The notes under the pieces: model-generated
Seen by the model: the letters and a program-made list of their open reading frames with translations, nothing else
Database searches by the model: none
Told to the model about the DNA's origin: nothing
DNA from: Straminergon stramineum
Taxonomy: Eukaryota; Streptophyta; Bryopsida; Hypnales; Calliergonaceae
Assembly: GCA_963920665.1 (NCBI GenBank)
Contig: OY987270.1
Span: forward strand, 13,108,019 to 13,172,018
Direction of reading: 5' to 3'
Length of the DNA: 64,000 nt
Program-made: the position numbers and the translations under genes
Shown here: piece by piece, positions 11,571 to 22,900 of the stretch
Position numbering within the stretch: the first letter of the stretch is position 1
Layout of the letters: each line of letters starts with the position of its first letter

Positions 11571-14500
11571 CTACTTGCTCTTGGTTTTACCATCTTCCTC
11601 AATTCGCCATACATATGCAGCAACCAAGTTTGCCACTGAATGAGCAATCATGGGAACCGCCAGGTTTGTGGTGGATATGGCCGCCAACCCATACACAACT
11701 CCAACAAAAGAAGCCCTGCAAACTCCCGCATGATGCTAAATTGTCAGGTAGAGGATACAAAAAGTGATAGGGACCTGACCACTGTTCGCAACAGCAAATC
11801 ATCTATTAAAACACTTGAGTTCGTTGATCTAAAATTAGCATGCCTTGGCTACTTAATATCTCTGAAAGGAAATGGGTTGTCTACCATCCCTTAAATAGTG
11901 ATCTACAACCTCCCACTTTGAATTTGCATAAGATACCATCATTCATCGTGGTTTGGTCTCAAGAGAGTTTGTACTGTACTCAAATTGATTTCTCCACAGA
12001 AACTCATAAAAATACTGTTAGAATGCTTGAACTGACACAAATAGTATACTCTAAACATGATAAAAACTGTACTTCTCAATCCAGCATCATTCAGGACACA
12101 TCGATGGATTGCACAAGTGTAGGAGCGCATCATGTGATGAGCTGCACAGCACAGGAGATTCTTACCAAATAGCGAAAGCCGCGTTGCGACCACCTGAAAT
12201 ATGGAGGATTCCAAAGACAACCCCAGCAACAGTAACTCCACGCCAATCTACTCCAACTAAAGGCAAAATAGCCCCTCGAAATAACAGTTCCTAAGGTCAC
12301 AACAGCCAATTCGAATAAAGAGGTACATTCGAGTATTTTTTCACTTCAGGTTCCTACCCCAATCCTGCATTGCTAGAAGAACAATCACTAAGGGAATTTG
12401 TAGAAACCAGAAGGCCACAGTTTACAGTAGCTGATCAAACCAACGTTACAGAATATATATTACAAACATGAGCTCAAGCAAGGATGAAAAATTGCTTCTT
12501 TGAGTTAGTTTGTAAACCATACCTCAGAAATGCCAGGCAAAAAAGACACCACAAGGTAGTCATTCAGCTGTAATGGGCTCAAAACCTACAATAACGAAAA
12601 CCAATTCTTCTACAAGTGAGCTGTCTGCAAATACGGTCTGTCGTGTTCAGCAAATCTTCGATTTGATTATTAGAACTGTAAAATATTAACCTAAAAGAGC
12701 CCAAATGAACAAAAATGGTCGCTTCCATATGTATAGGAATTGAAATAATTCATTCAGAAATCTTCAAGGAAGGTAACAAAATGTATCAATGGGAAGAAGA
12801 AATCAGGTCCTAAACTTATAAAAGATAGGAATATATTTTGGTAGTTCCTAGAGTTGACTATTAGCTTCCAAAGTAGACTTTCTGTCTTTAGTTTGTGAAC
12901 TTAGGGTTAAAGCGAGAGGCATTGGATCGTGACCTGCCCATTGGACTGTCGACTGGACTGAGAGAATTCAGGCCAACTCGAGAGAAGTTTTTGTCGTAAA
13001 GAAGCTATGAGCACCACTGTTCCAGCAGTTGCTCCCAGGTGCCAAACTTCAAATGAATCTGACATGGCCAAAACACATAACAGAGACTTATGGTTGACTC
13101 TCACTAAGGGCAAACATTGGAAATTCCAAAACATCCTTACGACATCACATTAAAGCTGAATTTAAACGACAAAAGATATTTAAATAATTCCATAGTACAT
13201 TAACATTCACATCTGCTGGAATCACAGGAATGGTCAAGACAAGGTTTCACTTACATGGCATTTCGACATAGCAATCTGGAATAGACCAATTTGATTCCAC
13301 TGCATAATGTGTAGCCTGTGCATTTAGGAAGAATGAAGTCCATTTCACTGAGGAATTAACACTAATAAGCACAGAGAGTAGATTTGGTTGAAATATTGTA
13401 ACTTCTCAAGCATGAGAATTTAATTTCGTGAAATTCAATTGAAGGAGGTCACGAATTTAAGGCTTTAATCTCAACCTATTATTTTGAATAAAGATCAACT
13501 TCAATTTCATTAGTCGATAATTGCAAGTTCATATATCAACTACAGTGTAGACTACAAGAAGCAAATGCAGGAAATCTAATCAGGACTTAGCATAATCCTG
13601 AAGGTTAGAAAGTGTACCTGCCGAATTGCAAGACCAGTCGCAGCTAAAGCTGCTGATGTATTCACACAAGCTTTCAAAACTTGCTCTCTGGTTACAGTAG
13701 TATCAGAAACTTTCTTGCTAACTTCATTCTTCACAGATTGCCCTCCATTGAGTATAGCAGGTTTTTCAATGGAGTTTTTGGCATCTGTCAAACCATTCAA
13801 TGTTTTCTCTGAGAAAATGAAAGGAACACAAAAAGATACTGACCAAAGAGTATGGCCCTAGTGTCACTCTATCACCTGCCAACCCCCGGCGCATCGTCTG
13901 AAATAAATATTTACATATAGAAAGTCTCGACAGGCATGCAAAACAATTGCTGAAAACAAAACATTGTAAAGTAAAGAAGCGTCCTGAAAGAGAGAGAAGA
14001 AGATGTGATCTCCCTTGTGCACCTGGTCCAACCTGCAGCAGACGGCGTCTTCGACTTCGATTCTGGATCATCAGGCGTCTTCGTGGCAACTATGAGGGAA
14101 GGACGACACCGTGCTGCAGCAGAATTCTGAGATCAAACTATTCAAACATCAAGATACACGTTGGAACGTATAAATTATATTCCACATGGTTATCAGGTCC
14201 AATCCGAAACGTCTGATCCGACAATGAGCTAGACGTTTGGGCATATCTGACCCTTAGTCCCTTACGATCAAAGGATTTTTAGATTCGTGAAACTCCATTG
14301 TAAAATACAACTTAGAGGAATAATTCGAAGTCGATATGACGAAGTTGTAGATTTTCAACCGTAGGTTACATCTGCACAATTCAATTTTCAATTGCTTTTG
14401 CCAATAATATGTTATAAAATTTCATTCTTATCATTCCAATTTACTTCTAAATTTGACACAAAGCTATGACAATTATTGAGTGAAACTCATTAGATTGGAC

Positions 14501-15227
14501 TGGAAATGTGATTCCCTCACTGTGGCGATTCTACAAAAGTTCGGAATCGCAAAAATTTACAAACTTACTTTTAATAGTGATTTTGAGCTAAAAGCCAACT
14601 CAGTGAAGTATTCAAATTCTTCTATTTCCATAATTTCACTGAAAAAATAGTTCCAATAATGCTAAATCCGGCTGTGGCATAGTATTCGAACCTCACTAAG
14701 TTCCTTCGCGAAAGGTTCTGCACTACACAGAGTTCTCAGCTGTGAAAAATACATCATATACACCAAAAGCATCCAATTGAAATGGAATTACCTGCGACAA
14801 GAGCTTGGAAGAACTCATGGTTGAGTAAAATCCCAAGTTCGGAGCCCTAGATTGAAAAGCTGTCTTTCTCCCTGTAGAATTTCAAAATATATTTTGAATG
14901 AATAAACTTACCCCTGATAACGAAGCAAACAACGGACAGAAATACAAATTGCATTCGCTACACAACTCATGATTAGCCACAAATTCAATCACAATGCGAT
15001 GTGCGATGACAGGGAACCAAAACACTCTCGCTCGCTACTTTCGAATTCCCATCCAATTCCCTAATCGGAGCAATTAGGCAAAAACTTCGGCAAATTGATT
15101 AGCCAGAGAAAATGTAGGCTTGAGACATCTTCTGAAGAGAATTGTTGAAACGGGGATTGGTGATACCAGAAGTCGAGGCGGAGAGAGAGAAACCCCAGTT
15201 CCTCGTTGCAAGCTCCATCGCCGTCAT
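11571..15227 (-). CDS. SCO4: SCO4-like plastid CPBP/CAAX intramembrane protease
   Basis: Predicted chloroplast membrane protein of the CPBP (Abi/CAAX) glutamic-protease family. Nine exons: 15167-15227, 14792-14871, 14033-14126, 13618-13808, 13255-13299, 12934-13086, 12523-12585, 12166-12290, 11571-11715; 318 aa. The two ATGs at 15227 and 15218 are in frame; I use the first. The N-terminus is a Ser/Thr-rich transit-like stretch. Motif 1, EELLFRG, spans the exon 7/8 junction (E229, E230, R234). Motif 2 is FGILH (H259) and motif 3 is HSVAN (H296, N300); all key residues are present. LPGISE, FEVWHLG and SWPEFSQSS match plant SCO4 (At5g60750). The start of exon 6 is the weak point: 13086 keeps phase but follows a poor acceptor, and the better acceptor before 13058 breaks the frame. 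A SINE-like repeat lies in the last intron. Confidence 0.85.
11870..12020 (-). repeat. SINE-like dispersed repeat, truncated copy in SCO4 intron 8
   Basis: Reading the minus strand, it carries AACTCTCTTGAG, then GGGAGGTTGTAGATCACTAT, then AGACAACCCATTTCC, the same ordered blocks seen near 50000-50290, 21000-21300 and 33840-34300. The boundary estimates are by eye. Confidence 0.5.
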
Positions 15228-15518
15228 TGCGGTGCTCAATCGTCGTCTCTCTACAAAGCCCGAGCAGCAATCTCTCTTTTTCTCTTCATGTGAGATAACG
15301 GAAGATGTGGGGTTCACTCATATGCCCGGACCTTACCCTTCCCTTTAGGGTTTTGCATTTCCAAGGTTTGGGTGGATTTGACACTTGGAACAAAGATCAT
15401 CCCCAGCACATCAAATGTGAACTTCATCACTACATTCAACAGGTAACTGAACCCATATTTTCTTACTTTGCTATTTTAGGATTCTGGCATCTTGGTAATT
15501 TGATATTATGGTGCTGGA
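15228..15518. promoter_or_regulatory. Presumed SCO4 promoter/5' UTR
   Basis: Short stretch of gene-like composition directly upstream of the SCO4 start codon. No specific element could be assigned. Open frames here on both strands lack family resemblance. Confidence 0.3.
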
Positions 15519-16132
15519 TTAGCCCCTAAACGTCCAGAGTCATCTCTAGAATTGACGATTTTGAGGAAAAATGTTATAAAGTGCTATTTGGAAGAATATT
15601 TTGGAATTGATATACAGATAAAAGTTGTAGACTGTGAGCTTTAGATTCCATCTCTATGGTTAGATTCACCAATGCTATGACTAATATTTTTTTTATAAAT
15701 TTCAGAAAAGAAATTTCAAAATTCCTTTTAAATTTGATTTCAAGCAAAATAAATATTACTTGGAGTATCATTTTTTGAGTCAAATATGTTGGAATGGATT
15801 TGAAATGAGGTTCTCTTCATGTGGTGATTTTTTTGGAAAATTTTGTGTGACTAAAATCTATGACCTCATTTTGGCAAATCCAATTTTGAACTAGAGTCAA
15901 TGTAATTTTGGCTTGGTCAACCACTTGACATACTTGCACATCTAAAATTTTAGAAAAATTAGAAAAATATGTATTTTAATAACACCAAATCCAATCCTTA
16001 GATAGGACAAAAACTTCGTAAGGTATCTCCACAAATCAAGATAACTTTCATTCAAGCACTAAAGAGGATGAAACTTGAATTTCTATCAGTTTAGTGTCTA
16101 GAAAATGGATGTTGGAGTGCTTAGGGGGTAGA
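15519..16132 (+). mobile_element. 580-610-bp TTAA/CCC MITE-like element, copy A
   Basis: Left end TTAGCCCCTAAACGTCCAGA, right end GTTGGAGTGCTTAGGGGG, forming an imperfect inverted repeat. The interior follows copies at 36668-37244 and 47654-48231 block by block (AAGTGCTATTTGGAAG, TTTTGGAATTG, TTAGATTCACCAATGCTAT, TGGAATGGATTTGAAATGAG, TCTATGACCTCATTTTGGC). No open reading frame of note. Confidence 0.65.
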
Positions 16133-18826
16133 GAATGGTTAGATGATTTGTTTATCCCATTTGTGCATCCCACAACAAAATTCTTTGCTTGAGAGTTTTG
16201 TTTATCATTTATTAGAGTTAATTGAAAAGTCAACCCCAATTTGTAGAAGGGATATCAAAGGAAGATTTAACTAAAAACAATACATTGGGGACTAATTCAT
16301 TTACCAATTGCTTATAGCAACTACACTTTAAATTGCACAAAAAAGCTATGTGGCATGATCAATATGCTCTAGAAAATGAGCAATAATTTTTGTACATTGG
16401 TGAAGGATTATGAATCAAATTGCAAGTGGTTCCATAATTTTTGGACACATTGTGAATTAGTTACATATTTTCAAAGATACAAGTGTATCATGCTAAAAGT
16501 GTCATGTAGGTGATGCCAAAATCCATTTGATGTACATTCAAAATTCACACTAGTAGTATTAAAACATCTCATGGAGAAGAAATTAAAACAATAGAAAGTA
16601 TACCCAAAATCAACCACTTGTAAAGTTGTCACCTCCATAGTACTATAAATAGAGCATCACACTACTCAAAAATGTCCCCCAACTCTACCTTACACTTGTC
16701 TTTGAAATGTGCACCATTTTGGGTTTTCTCCTTACTTAGTTTCCTTCAAAAATATGGGTCGGTTTTGAGAAATCGTCCATTTTCGTGTACTTACCTTATT
16801 GATGTGCTTGAAACACTTTGATGTGCTTTCTCCCATTGACTTTGAACCACTTCAATGCACATTCCATGCATGCACCTCTTGCACCAATTCTAAATGTTCT
16901 AGATGGAGCTCTAAATTACCTTCCAATTGTCGATTCAAAAATTCCAATATTCCTCGATGTTTGACTAAAGTTTTGTAATGCACTCCTGATTCTACCTCTA
17001 GATGCTTCTCCAACGGTGCAAAGTGTCAACAAGATATGAGTTCATTGACACCAATAATCCCCAAATACATTGTAAATACAATGCCAAAGAAGATCATCTT
17101 CTTGCTTCTATATTTCTGCATTAAAAAACCACATTAAACTTGAGAGAGAACAAGGTTGATATTTTATGAGCCTGTGAGCATACAATTTTTTAGAGATTTC
17201 ATAAAAAAAAATTGGCTAAAATTTCCTATTTCTAATAAAATTTATTAATACCTATTATCATGGACCTATTAATGTGGTCCCTTAAACAACCTTGATGTGC
17301 CATTTATTGGACTTCATTAGATTTTAAGAAGAAAAAAAATTAGGATTAATTAGGATTCTTTTGAAATCAAATGAGGTTCTTCCATTGAAATTTAGATTTT
17401 TAAGATCACTCACCTCGTACTGCTTGGTATCCCTTGGTACCAAAGAGAGACCCCCAATTTGTAGAAAGTAGAAAGCGGAATGTTTTTGGTGCTCATGGTT
17501 GGCGGGTACCCCTCGGCACCAAGGGGTACCAACCATTAAGAGGGGACTGATCAATTAAATGACTATCTAATCAAGACGAAAGAGTTGAATCCTTAGGAGT
17601 TCCCACATGAGAACAATGATCAACTAATCAACATTTAGGTGTAACTAAGTTAATTCCTTACACAAATAATCCCTATGAACCAAATATTTTCTTAAAATCT
17701 TAATAATGTTTTCTAAAATGTTAACAAGTCTGATTACTGAAATATTAAAACATATGTGTAGGTAGCTCCTCCATCGGCCTTGAAAATATCTAGGCTACTA
17801 CAAAATAGTGATCAACAAAAATGAAATTTGGTGCGGCTAAGTTCTTTCCACACGTGTAATGAAATCTTATCAACAATTTAAAAAAAAATCTAAATGAATC
17901 CAATAATAACACATCAACAAAAAATTATTGGTGACTTCCCATTGACCCCAAGAGGGTCCATGTTGTTATAAGACAATGATCAAGCAATATTATAAGCAAA
18001 CTTATTTCCATCTCCATTCATCTTCCACACCCATTGGTTTTTTTATCTTCATAGTGTATACTTCTAGACAAGATTGGAAATTAGAATTTTCATCTAAATT
18101 CTACATATCTAAGGTGATAGATCTAAGATTTACTAAAAATAATGAATTTTGATCCAAATTTTAAAATGAAATCTATTTGTAGAAATATCATTAGAGTTTC
18201 TAATGCTTCTTCAAATTTTTGAGCTCAATGCTCACATAATCCATGCTCAATGCTCATAGGCTCACGCTCACATACTCACAAAATAGCACCCCTGCTTTGA
18301 AATTTGAAAAAGTGGCCATAGGCTTATCCTTTTAGTATGAGACATGTAGGTGGTGATTGACACTTCTAAAGCGTACCCAACCATCTCCCCTTTTGCCCCA
18401 TATATATTTAGAACTTGAATGACCTTGATTCACCTAAAACCACCACAAGCTCTACACCACTGACAATGGGAGTTGAAGAGTTGTATGAGGCAACTAAAAA
18501 GCAATGAAGCATTTCCTACTTCAAGAGTGGCCATGAATAGTAGGCACACTTTGTTTTGAACTTTGAAAATTTTTAGAATATTGTATGAGTATCAAAAATT
18601 TGTGAATCAATTTGAGTTGAATGCTTACATCTCATTACAACAAATCATCTTTTGAACCACCTACCCAATGGAGGCATAACAAGTGACAATTTGGATGCTT
18701 CAACCTTACCTTTCACCTTACTATTCACCTTACCATTCACCATACCTTGCACCTAAAATCCCCTCACCCTTGTTCTCAATGTTTTCTTAGGGGTAGAATT
18801 TTTGCACTTTCTTTTTCTCATAGTTT
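16133..18826. other. AT-rich intergenic DNA, no gene seen
   Basis: Low-GC spacer with no supported exon. A short imperfect palindrome around GGTACCCCTTGG-type sequence occurs at about 17415-17535. Nothing else recognised. Confidence 0.4.
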
Positions 18827-19284
18827 TTACCCTTAAAGGACATACTAGTGGTGAATGTGGAAATCCCTTTTGGAATTGTGTGACATCATCTACTTTAAAA
18901 AAAAACCAAAATACTCATTGGAGGTCAAACTACTATGCAAGATCTCTCCTTTTGCACAAAATTCCAAGAATGAACAATTGCACGTCTCTCCTATATAGGA
19001 AAATTCTTTATCATCCATCAAACAAAAAAATGTCCTAGGCGTTGTTTAAGGTTTAACCCATTAATGTTGACATGAATGTTTAGTGTCTGATGGATGACAA
19101 GGAATCTCTCTATCTAGGACAGAATTGCAACTATTTATCCTTCAAATTTTGTGTGGGAAGGGAAGATCTTCTACAGTACTTTGACCTTCAATGTGTATTA
19201 CTTATATTTTTTTAAAGTAGATGATGTCACACGATTCCAAAAGGCATGATTTTCTCGGTCACTAGTCCATCCTTTAAGGGTTAA
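18827..19284. mobile_element. Foldback pair of 230-bp TTAA/CCC units, head-to-head
   Basis: The left arm starts TTTACCCTTAAAGGA (18827) and the right arm ends TCCTTTAAGGGTTAA (19284). The two arms, roughly 18827-19057 and 19060-19284, are reverse complements over almost their whole length with perhaps one-fifth mismatches, for example GTGACATCATCTACTTTAAA against TTTAAAGTAGATGATGTCAC. Each arm is one 230-bp unit of the family at 2644 and 8248. Transcripts could fold into a long duplex. Non-coding. Confidence 0.65.
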
Positions 19285-19917
19285 GCATGTCTGACTCCGT
19301 CCCTCCAGAATTGCGCCTGTGACGGCTTGTGGCAGGTACTGTTACAAAATCAACGCTGCTTATTCTGAAGCTCGTTTTCAAAACTTTCGTCAGTCCTTTA
19401 TGTCCACCAGAGTACTGGTACTGGCATTCATTCTACTCTAGTCCAGTACTTTGAAAAGCTTTCCTCAGGTGACGTTTTGGGGACGAACCGATCATGACTG
19501 CCTGTGAAACTTCAGTTTGAAATCAATCGCCATCACGAAGAAGCTTATCAGGATGAGAAATTCCGAGCTTTAGTATTTTAACCACTCGAGCTCACTCACG
19601 GCACTCAGATTTCTTCGCAAGTCCGAGTTGGTGATGCTTTTGTGGTCTTTCCAAGTAGAATAGTAATAGAATTCTCTGTTGCAGCAGCAGCTTCAAGGTG
19701 AAGAGAAATCCCGCGGCGGAACCCTACAACTTCAGGTGGTCAGTTAGAAGAAGAGACCAAGTGAGCATTGCCGCTCTCTGAGCTTTAGCATCTTGCATTT
19801 GCCTTTCTTCTGCTGTTGATCGCAGAGAACATGCGGTGAATTAGTGGAGAAGCGGGACAAGACGAAGGAGAAGGAGGAAGGAGGGATTGCGAGGTGCGAG
19901 GGGAAGAGAGGGCAGCA
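19285..19917 (+). promoter_or_regulatory. Presumed PARP1 promoter and 5' UTR
   Basis: Gene-like composition begins right after the foldback element, so the promoter space is at most about 630 bases. No in-frame ATG precedes 19918. No defined element could be named. Confidence 0.35.
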
Positions 19918-22900
19918 ATGGAGACAGCAACTACCGTAGCGCAGAAACCGTGGAAGGCGGAGTATGCCAAATCTTCACGCGCTTCGTGCCGCTCGTGCTC
20001 CAGCCCGATCGCCAAAGACGCGTTTCGTCTGGCGAAGATGCTGCAATCCACGCAATTCGATGGCTTTATGGCGGTAAACTCCTCATTCCTGTCGTCTCTT
20101 TGGTTCTCCATGGCTCGGCCGTATTTCCAAGTGTAGGGGATAGGTAGCAGGGCTCGGGTTTAGGGTTTCTAATTGAGAGCTGCAGGTCGCGGTCTTTGAG
20201 TCACTTTGGTATTGGAAGGTTGTCAATGTGGCTCTTAGTTGGTGGTTTGATGTTTGGGTGGCAGTACTGGCACCATGCGAGCTGCATTTTCAAGAAGAAA
20301 AAACAAGTTCATGAGTAAGTGGAGATCTTCTCTTGCATTTTCAGATGGTGCATTTTCAAGTGGCTATCTGGTTTTGATTTTCGAATCTTTTGAGGTCAGG
20401 AAGTTTTGAAAGTTTCATGAGTTCGTGGATATCTTGTCTTGCATGCTCAAATGTTGGATTCCTCCGTTTGATTGTGTTCCTTTCCAGTCTTTTGCGATCA
20501 TTGCCAGTTGACGGCTGCATCTATGGTTTTGGGCAGTTGGAATGATGTCGAAGGAGGTGATACGTTGCGATGGGAGGATCAGCAGAAGCTTCGCAATTAC
20601 ATTGAGGGTGAGTCATTTTTTTTAATCACGGAGTTTGCAATTCTTGGAATTTTCAATGTAGAGTGTTTTTTCAATGTCAAAGTGGTTTGTAAAAGACTAG
20701 TATGGGTTGGTTTGTAGGTGGACCTTCGAAGGGTGGCGATGAAGAAGAGCCGGAAATTAAACCTGCGAAAGGCAAAGGCGGTAAGAGCAGTGCGAAAGCA
20801 AAGGGTGGAGACGAAGATGGGGATGGTGAATATGCAATTGAGAATGCGAAGAGCTCTCGTTCAACTTGCAAAAGCTGTAATGAAAAGATCGAAAAGGGTC
20901 AGGTATGTAGTGAACCTTGCTTGCCTGAAGGCGTCTCCTTTCACAAGAGTTTTAGAATCTCAAATTTTTTTCGTCATTTGAAGCATTTTTAACATATTTA
21001 GGGGTGTGAGAGATGTATACAGCTGAGGAGAGATCACTTTGCGTACAAGAGTCAAGCCTTTTCAGATCAATTTTTCATCACTGTGAATCTCTCATGCAAT
21101 TTCAAAGTGGGAGGTTGTAGATCAGGATACTATGAGTGGAAGTAGACAACCCCATTTCCATTCACAGGTCGGTGGTCAACTACAGTGATCCAAGTCATGC
21201 TGACATCCAACTTGGTATTTGAAGGCCAACTAACTGTATGAGTAGATGAGTTGCTTTCGGTAACAGGGGTATGTGTAGGGCACGGGATCAGGTTCGCAAT
21301 GGTTTTAGAATTCCTTTATCCTCTAACTTAGTTCGAGGTTTTAGACAGATTGTTTTCAGCGCTAACTACTTTTACGGCACTTCTGACCCTTAGGTACGTA
21401 TTTCAACCATGACGACTGCTGAGGGCGGGAGGTTTCGAGGGAAAGTGCCACAATGGCGTCATGCCATGTGTTTTCTTGACATGGGGGATTGGACTGGTCC
21501 GGTAGCAGATTTACCTGGATGGGATACCCTTTCAGCTGAGGATCAGGCAACAGTGCAAGCACTTACCAAATCGGCTGCCTCTGGTAATTATTTTTAATTG
21601 CCTTTTGTGGCTACTTGTTCTCGCTGTTTAGTCTGCCATTCTGGTTGTTATCATTAGAACTCTTGCCTCTGAAAGTCACAGAAAGGATGGATGGAATTTC
21701 ATGATGGTATTGGTGTAGTCGTTCATGAAGGTAGCTTTGTCGGGGTTTAGTGAGTGAACAATCTGGAGTAGGATTCATTGCGTTCGAAGGATTTCACTGC
21801 ATTACTTTCTGAACGACCTGAGCTTGGAAGGTTTTAAGGAGAGCCTTGCATTTCGACACTTTTGTCTAGCTCTGGTACAAGTTTAGCAGCAACTCTTGTT
21901 CATTGAATTCTTCGTCAAGGTTATCAGGCGAAATGCTTACAGTGTTCTGCACACAGGGGGGAAGCAGAAAGAGGCAATTAAAGCAGAGGCCAGCGAACCG
22001 AAGGCAGGTCGTGGGAAGAAGACAGAGATAGAACGTGATGCAGCTGATGAGAAGCCCAGCAAACGTCAGAGGAAAAAAGATGGTAATGATAGAAGTTCTT
22101 GCAAATCGATTTAGTCACCTTGTTGAAGTCTTTAATTCGCATATTGACTCCTTTGCCTCTACTAATTATCGAGTGAGTGTTCACAATGTAGCTCACAAAC
22201 ACGACGTGGCAATGTAGTGTTCTTCTCCTGGGCACTATTTTGTGGAAGTTCATGAAATGTAAGAACTTTATATATTATTCATGCCGTATGGACTGGGCCT
22301 GGCGGAAGTGGTGCTGCCTGTCTCTGCTGTAGTGTGGTAATGGTGTCTTTGTTGACCATCAGCTGGATTCGAGTGAGGTAAATCATCTGGGTCTCTGGCT
22401 TTCTCTCCCTCAGGAAACGAGTTAACTGCAACCGTTGCAGCTGATGAGAAGGTTGTTACCAAGAAGATGCCAAAGGAGAAGGAGACTGCACCAACTGTCA
22501 AGCAGAAAGATACTGATCTAGAAAAGAAGTTGGAGAAGCAGTCAAAGGACCTGTGGGCAATCAAAGATAATTTACGTGAGCTTGTGTCAACAGCACAGAT
22601 GCGGGAACTGTTGTCTGTCAATAAACAAGATGCTACCGGCTCTGAGTATGATCTGCGGGAGCGTTGGTTAGTCTCTCACTGTGTTATTTGTCCTTTATAC
22701 GTTGGTTCCTGTTCGGAGTCAGTCACTCTTATTTGGCAAGGACCAGATTGACCATATCATTATTATCGCTAGTGAGGAAGAATTAAAGAGTTCAATCTCT
22801 TTCTTACTGTACATGTAATTTTCGTTGGTTGGTTTCATTTTCAAGCCTACTCCTCAATTGCTTGATTTTCACGTATATCCATGATGTTATCCTGATATGA

